Made by a program: the position numbers and the translations under genes. Below, piece after piece: positions 31,391 to 35,510 of a DNA stretch of 35,510 bases (position 1 is the stretch's first letter; every line of letters starts with the position of its first letter). The notes under the pieces were generated by a model that worked only from the letters and a program-made list of their open reading frames with translations, was not told the DNA's origin and made no database searches. Source of the stretch: Candidatus Cryptobacteroides intestinigallinarum. Its GTDB lineage: Bacteria; Bacteroidota; Bacteroidia; Bacteroidales; UBA932. The stretch lies in the NCBI GenBank assembly GCA_017694785.1, contig JADIMK010000013.1, positions 1-35,510 of the forward strand, in the 5' to 3' direction.

Positions 31391-32140
31391 TCAGTTGATG
31401 GAATCATAACCCTTTTCCTCTATCTCAGCCACAAGCTCCTTCCCTGCCGAACGCACAATCCTGCCGTCCTTCAGGACATGTACCACGTCAGGTACGATAT
31501 AGTCCAGAAGCCTCTGGTAGTGTGTGATGACTATCACAGACTTTTCAGGAGTATGAAGAGCATTCACTCCGTGGGCCACTATCCTAAGTGCATCCACATC
31601 AAGTCCGCTGTCTGTCTCATCAAGTATCGACAGCACCGGATCCAGCATAGCCATCTGGAAGATCTCATTGCGCTTCTTCTCTCCTCCGGAGAAGCCCACA
31701 TTGACCTCCCTCTTGGAAAACTCCGGCTTCATCTGTACAAACGCCATCTTTTCCCTCATCATCTTCAGGAAATCACCGGCCTTCAGAGGCTCCAGGCCCT
31801 TGGCTTCGCGGTGTGCGTTGACTGCTGTCTTCATGAAGTTGGTTATGGATACCCCGGGTATCTCGACCGGATACTGAAATGAAAGGAATATACCTGCCCA
31901 GGATCGTTCTTCAGGGGACATGGCAAGCAGGTCCTTGCCCATGAAAGTGACCGAACCGGAGGTGACGGTGAAATTCTCCCTGCCGGCAAGTACGGCTGAC
32001 AGCGTGCTTTTTCCGGCACCGTTAGGCCCCATTATCGCATGGATTTCTCCTTTCCTTATCACGAGGTCCACGCCCTTGAGGATTTCCTTGTCCTCGACCG
32101 AGGCTCTGAGACCTTTTATTTCCAACAATATATCGTTCAT
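31391..32140 (-). CDS. sufC: Fe-S cluster assembly ATPase SufC
   Basis: A 249-aa ABC-type ATPase that drives conformational change in the SufB-SufD scaffold. Walker A GPNGAGKST is at 38-46, then the SufC-specific LSFQYPVEIPGVS after the Q-loop, signature FSGGEKKRNEIFQ, Walker B LSILDETDSGLD and the switch histidine in THYQRLL. These SufC-specific stretches make the call firm. The end of sufC overlaps an alternative start of sufD. It lies 73 bases after pnuC, which interrupts the usual sufB-sufC order. Confidence 0.96.
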   Translation of the reverse strand: MNDILLEIKGLRASVEDKEILKGVDLVIRKGEIHAIMGPNGAGKSTLSAVLAGRENFTVTSGSVTFMGKDLLAMSPEERSWAGIFLSFQYPVEIPGVSITNFMKTAVNAHREAKGLEPLKAGDFLKMMREKMAFVQMKPEFSKREVNVGFSGGEKKRNEIFQMAMLDPVLSILDETDSGLDVDALRIVAHGVNALHTPEKSVIVITHYQRLLDYIVPDVVHVLKDGRIVRSAGKELVAEIEEKGYDSIN

Positions 32141-32213
32141 ATCTTCTGTTTGTTGTCCGCAGGAGCAAGCCCGCAGATCTGATTGTCATTTATATTTCAA
32201 GTCTTTCTATATT

Positions 32214-32873
32214 TCAGGCCTTTCTCTGATACAGCCTGTACCAGCTGTACAGAGAGGCGACTCCGTTGACAAGATACAGGCCCGATACTATAGGCATGAA
32301 TACATGTCCTACGGATATATGGAGCATCATCTGGGTGATGTTCACGAGCAGCCATGCTATCCAGCAGTCCCATTTCTTAAGGGCAGAAAGGAACTGGGCG
32401 ACAAGTATGAGCACAGTCACGCATGCATCAAGATAAGGTATCGGATCTGATGGGAAAAGCCCCACGCACCACCTGTTGCCGAGCTGGCTGAGAAGCCATC
32501 CCCAAAGGCCGGCGATCACAAAGACCGACACGACGGCCGCCCCTCTCTGAGGCCAGGTCAGCATGGTGACTTTCAGCGCACTGTGGTCCTGCGAGCTTTC
32601 CTCTGTCTTCTTCGGATGCGTCCAGCGGTAATGGCCGAGTATGTTTATGCCGAGCGATACCGGCTGGAGGAGCAGACTTGCATACAGGTTCTTGTTCCAG
32701 AACATCAGGAAAAGGAACGTAGTGTACAGATAGCCCACCCAGAAATTGTATTTGCTGTTGCGTCCGGCCAGGAATACACAGGTCAGTCCGAGCACCGATG
32801 TAATGAGGTCCACCAGAAGCACCGGAGTATCTCCGCCTATCGTAAACAGTGAATAATTCAGGAATTCTCTCAT
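32214..32873 (-). CDS. pnuC: Nicotinamide riboside transporter, PnuC family
   Basis: A 219-aa inner-membrane protein with about seven hydrophobic segments. NFWVGYLYTTFLFLMFW and the NLYASLLLQPVSLGINILGHYRW segment match the PnuC pattern, as does WDCWIAWLLVNI near the C-terminus. PnuC takes up nicotinamide riboside for NAD synthesis; relatives (PnuT, PnuX) carry thiamine or riboflavin, and the substrate cannot be settled here because no riboswitch or kinase gene is adjacent. It is placed between sufB (39 bases upstream) and sufC in the same direction, so it is co-transcribed with Fe-S assembly genes. Confidence 0.87.
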   Translation of the reverse strand: MREFLNYSLFTIGGDTPVLLVDLITSVLGLTCVFLAGRNSKYNFWVGYLYTTFLFLMFWNKNLYASLLLQPVSLGINILGHYRWTHPKKTEESSQDHSALKVTMLTWPQRGAAVVSVFVIAGLWGWLLSQLGNRWCVGLFPSDPIPYLDACVTVLILVAQFLSALKKWDCWIAWLLVNITQMMLHISVGHVFMPIVSGLYLVNGVASLYSWYRLYQRKA

Positions 32874-32912
32874 ACTGCAATATCAGATAAACGTTTGTCC
32901 TACGGTCTTACG

Positions 32913-34358
32913 CTAACCTACAGACCCTTCGAGAGAGACCTGGAGCAGCTTCTGCGCCTCAACGGCAAACTCCATCGGGAGCTTCGAAAGCACTTCCCTT
33001 GCGTAGCCGTTGACAATCAGCCCCACTGCATCCTCCGGTCCGATACCCCTCTGGTTGCAGTAGAAGAGCTGGTCCTCGCTTATCTTGGATGTAGTGGCTT
33101 CATGCTCTACCACAGCACTCCTGTTGGCATTCTCTATGTTCGGGAATGTATGCGCTCCGCATCTGTCGCCTATCAGCAGGCTGTCGCACTGGGAGTAGTT
33201 CCTCGCATTGTCTGCCCCCGGAAGGATCTTGACAAGCCCGCGGTAGCTGTTCTGGCTGTGGCCTGCGGATATTCCCTTGCTGATGATGCGGCTTCTGGTA
33301 TTCCGGCCTGCATGTATCATCTTGGTGCCGGTGTCGGCCTGCTGCCAGTTGTTGGTGACTGCCACTGAATAGAACTCCGAGGAGGAATTGTCGCCCTTGA
33401 GGATCGTGCTCGGATATTTCCATGTGATGGCAGAACCCGTCTCCACCTGTGTCCAGGAGAGATGGCTTCCGCTTCCTTTGCACAGTCCCCTCTTTGTCAC
33501 GAAGTTGAAGATGCCGCCCTTTCCTGATGCATCGCCGGGATACCAGTTCTGTACAGTCGAATACTTCACTTCAGCATCCTTCTCAACCACGATCTCAACA
33601 ACAGCGGCATGGAGCTGGTTCTCATCTCTCATCGGAGCTGTACAGCCTTCCATGTAGCTCACGTATGAGCCTTCATCTGCCACGATAAGCGTACGCTCGA
33701 ACTGTCCTGTGCCCTTTGCGTTTATCCTGAAGTAGCTGGACAGCTCCATCGGGCAGCGGACCCCCTTGGGGATATAGCAGAAGGATCCGTCGCTGAACAC
33801 TGCGGAATTGAGGGCAGCAAAGAAATTGTCACCGGCAGGGACCACAGATGCGAGATATTTCCGCACAAGGTCCGGATGCTCCTTCACGGCCTCCGAAAAG
33901 GAACAGAATATTATACCTTTGTCGGCCAGAGACTTACGGAAAGTCGTAGCGACCGATACTGAATCAAATACAGCATCTACAGCCACTCCGGCAAGGGCTG
34001 CCCGTTCATTGAGAGGTATGCCCAGCTTGTCAAATGTCTTTGCAAGCTCAGGATCGATCTCCTTAGGCCTGTCGCTGTCCTTCTTGGGGGCCGCATAATA
34101 GATTATGTCCTGAAAATCGATTTCAGGTATGTCAAGGTGCGCCCACGTAGGCATCTTCATCTTCTGCCATCGTCTGAAGGCGTCCAGCCTGAATTCAAGG
34201 AGCCACCCGGGCTCCTCTTTCTTTGCGGATATCAGCCGTATTATGTCCTCATTGAGGCCCTTGGGGATGAACTCCTGCTCCACGTCAGTGACGAAGCCGT
34301 GTTCATATTCCTTACCGGCATTATCCTGCAATATATCTTTTTCCGTCTTCTCGTCCAT
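32913..34358 (-). CDS. sufB: Fe-S cluster assembly protein SufB
   Basis: The 481-aa core scaffold protein of the SUF pathway. Conserved SufB stretches are continuous: [48 protein letters not shown] and NSQCDSLL-like [19 protein letters not shown], whose cysteine is needed for cluster assembly, then [18 protein letters not shown]. The length is close to E. coli SufB (495). It is the first gene of the suf-pnuC-ispE operon, behind a -7 box at 34421-34428 and a leader of about 60 bases with a small TGGCAT/ATGCCA hairpin. No sufS, sufE or sufU is seen in the window. Confidence 0.97.
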   Translation of the reverse strand: MDEKTEKDILQDNAGKEYEHGFVTDVEQEFIPKGLNEDIIRLISAKKEEPGWLLEFRLDAFRRWQKMKMPTWAHLDIPEIDFQDIIYYAAPKKDSDRPKEIDPELAKTFDKLGIPLNERAALAGVAVDAVFDSVSVATTFRKSLADKGIIFCSFSEAVKEHPDLVRKYLASVVPAGDNFFAALNSAVFSDGSFCYIPKGVRCPMELSSYFRINAKGTGQFERTLIVADEGSYVSYMEGCTAPMRDENQLHAAVVEIVVEKDAEVKYSTVQNWYPGDASGKGGIFNFVTKRGLCKGSGSHLSWTQVETGSAITWKYPSTILKGDNSSSEFYSVAVTNNWQQADTGTKMIHAGRNTRSRIISKGISAGHSQNSYRGLVKILPGADNARNYSQCDSLLIGDRCGAHTFPNIENANRSAVVEHEATTSKISEDQLFYCNQRGIGPEDAVGLIVNGYAREVLSKLPMEFAVEAQKLLQVSLEGSVG

Positions 34359-34420
34359 ATCAATATATCATTTGCAAGGGCAGCTAATGGCATTTTTCAT
34401 GCCACTGCTGCCGCAATCTG

Positions 34421-34428
34421 CAAATATA
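34421..34428 (-). promoter_or_regulatory. -7 promoter box of the suf operon
   Basis: TATATTTG on the minus strand matches TAnnTTTG and is followed by CA. It lies between the pyrophosphatase stop and the sufB ATG. The -33 element is not clear. Confidence 0.6.
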
Positions 34429-34467
34429 GCAATATTTTGAGAATACGTCTGAAGACAGATATGCCCG

Positions 34468-35510
34468 TCAGTGCATGTGTACCCAGACAGTCAGTCCAGC
34501 CATCACGATGGACACCATACTCATGAGCTTGATCAGGATGTTCAGCGACGGTCCTGATGTATCCTTGAAAGGATCACCCACGGTGTCACCGACTATGGTA
34601 GCCTTGTGGCAGTCTGAGTTCTTGCCTCCCAGGTTTCCTTCCTCAACATATTTCTTGGCATTGTCCCATGCGCCGCCAGAGTTGGCCATGAATATGGCAA
34701 GTACGAATCCCGAGCCGAGTCCGCCGAACAGAAGCCCCATCACTCCTGCAACACCAAGCACTAGTCCCACTACGACAGGGACTATGATAGCCACAAGCGA
34801 CGGCAGGAGCATCTCATGCTGAGCACCTTTAGTGGAAATCTCGACGCAGCGGGCATAGTCAGGCACAGCCTCACGTGTAAGGATCCCCTTGATTTCCCTG
34901 AACTGACGGCGTACTTCCTCTACCATCTTCTGTGCGGCTCTGCCGACAGCATTCATGGTAAGTCCGCAGAAGAGGAATGACATCATGGCTCCGATGAAGA
35001 TGCCGACAAGCACGGTAGGATTCATCAGATTGACATTATAATATGACATCAGGTCAGGAATAGTCGCCTGAGCGGCATCGACAAGGTCTCCTGTCGCAGC
35101 AGTTATCTGTTCTCCGGTACGGGCAAGCGCTATCTTGATCTCTTCCATATATGAAGCCAGCAACGCAAGCCCTGTCAAGGCAGCTGAACCGATGGCAAAT
35201 CCCTTCCCTGTAGCAGCAGTAGTGTTTCCGAGCGCATCGAGAATGTCGGTCCTTCTGCGCACCTCAGGATCAAGGCCGCTCATCTGGGCGTTTCCTCCCG
35301 CATTGTCGGCTATAGGGCCGTATGCATCTGTGGCAAGTGTGATACCGAGTGTCGAAAGCATTCCGACAGCAGCGATTCCGATGCCATAGAGGCCAAGGCC
35401 GAGATTCTGTGCCGTAAGCATATTCGCCATATCGAAATTGATGGCGCACAGATAAGACAGGAGTATTGCTGCAGCTATCGTAATGACAGGTATGGCCGTA
35501 GATATCATAC
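34468..35510 (-). CDS. hppA: Membrane-bound ion-pumping pyrophosphatase, C-terminal part (truncated)
   Basis: Couples hydrolysis of pyrophosphate to export of H+ and/or Na+. The C-terminal 347 codons are present; the start is beyond the right edge. Landmarks include [34 protein letters not shown] and, near the end, [12 protein letters not shown] with [21 protein letters not shown]. The GNTTAA sequence has alanine where K+-independent enzymes have lysine (GNTTKA), so this should be the K+-dependent class. Ion specificity depends on residues outside the window. The sequence has no inserted stop. Confidence 0.96.
   Translation of the reverse strand, partial: MISTAIPVITIAAAILLSYLCAINFDMANMLTAQNLGLGLYGIGIAAVGMLSTLGITLATDAYGPIADNAGGNAQMSGLDPEVRRRTDILDALGNTTAATGKGFAIGSAALTGLALLASYMEEIKIALARTGEQITAATGDLVDAAQATIPDLMSYYNVNLMNPTVLVGIFIGAMMSFLFCGLTMNAVGRAAQKMVEEVRRQFREIKGILTREAVPDYARCVEISTKGAQHEMLLPSLVAIIVPVVVGLVLGVAGVMGLLFGGLGSGFVLAIFMANSGGAWDNAKKYVEEGNLGGKNSDCHKATIVGDTVGDPFKDTSGPSLNILIKLMSMVSIVMAGLTVWVHMH

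Noticed and set aside
31091..31882. Plus-strand open frame (263 codons) across sufD and sufC
   Set aside because: Both minus-strand genes have clear family motifs throughout; the plus frame crosses a gene boundary without meaning.
1..35510. CRISPR array, prophage or transposon
   Set aside because: No regularly spaced repeats, integrase, transposase or phage genes are seen; all intergenic gaps are short and accounted for.

Overview
The window looks like chromosomal DNA of an anaerobic member of the order Bacteroidales (phylum Bacteroidota). Several things point there: many genes are preceded by the Bacteroidota -7 box TAnnTTTG rather than a TATAAT -10 box; the gene set includes a bifunctional L-fucokinase/GDP-fucose pyrophosphorylase (Fkp), an oxygen-sensitive class III ribonucleotide reductase with its activase, a membrane pyrophosphatase, and two ECF sigma factors each paired with a membrane protein. 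The family (Rikenellaceae-like, Cryptobacteroides-like or other) cannot be fixed without a search. I see no phage, integrase, insertion sequence or CRISPR array; this is mostly housekeeping and envelope DNA.

Layout. 1-609 (minus): a truncated HD-domain protein and a small unknown protein. 915-7444 (plus): a CysM-type cysteine synthase, then a likely operon of a BamE-like lipoprotein with a His-rich tail, Fkp, an MFS transporter and a metallo-beta-lactamase-fold hydrolase. 7504-7671 (minus): tRNA-Pro(TGG) with its own promoter and terminator. 7716-9220 (plus): LolD-like ATPase and TrmN6-like tRNA methyltransferase, overlapping by 4 bases. 9260-11073 (minus): ECF sigma factor, single-pass putative anti-sigma factor and Spy/CpxP-like periplasmic protein, an envelope-stress module. 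11146-14268 (minus): a transketolase split into two subunits, and malate dehydrogenase. 14381-18209 (plus): a small ORF, a phosphopantetheinyl transferase, and nrdD-nrdG behind a structured leader. 18172-22562 (minus): TPR protein, EnvC-like LytM factor and a dehydrogenase/epimerase with a zinc-ribbon tail. 22749-24588 (plus): a second ECF sigma factor overlapping a gene for a TM-plus-beta-barrel protein. 24635-26158 (minus): mlaE-mlaF. 26266-28321 (plus): comM/yifB and tsaE. 28337-29566 (minus): an orphan secreted protein. 29624-34358 (minus): sufB-pnuC-sufC-sufD-ispE, with a -7 box in front and an intrinsic terminator behind. 34468-35510 (minus): the C-terminal half of a K+-dependent membrane pyrophosphatase.

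How it fits together. Much of the window serves the envelope: lipoprotein export (LolD), phospholipid transport (MlaEF), septal peptidoglycan control (EnvC-like), surface fucosylation (Fkp) and two sigma-factor circuits that probably sense envelope state. The rest is central metabolism and cofactors (cysteine, Fe-S clusters, isoprenoids, NAD precursors, deoxynucleotides, pentose phosphates, malate). No wholly new system stands out. The best leads are regulatory or architectural: a 13-residue motif shared by the two sigma-linked membrane proteins, the TM/beta-barrel fusion, two face-to-face promoter pairs with the same 13-bp gap, a tandem 16-bp repeat upstream of the transketolase promoter, and a terminator-like hairpin in the nrdD leader. 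All calls rest on reading the sequence and on recalled family knowledge; no database search was run.
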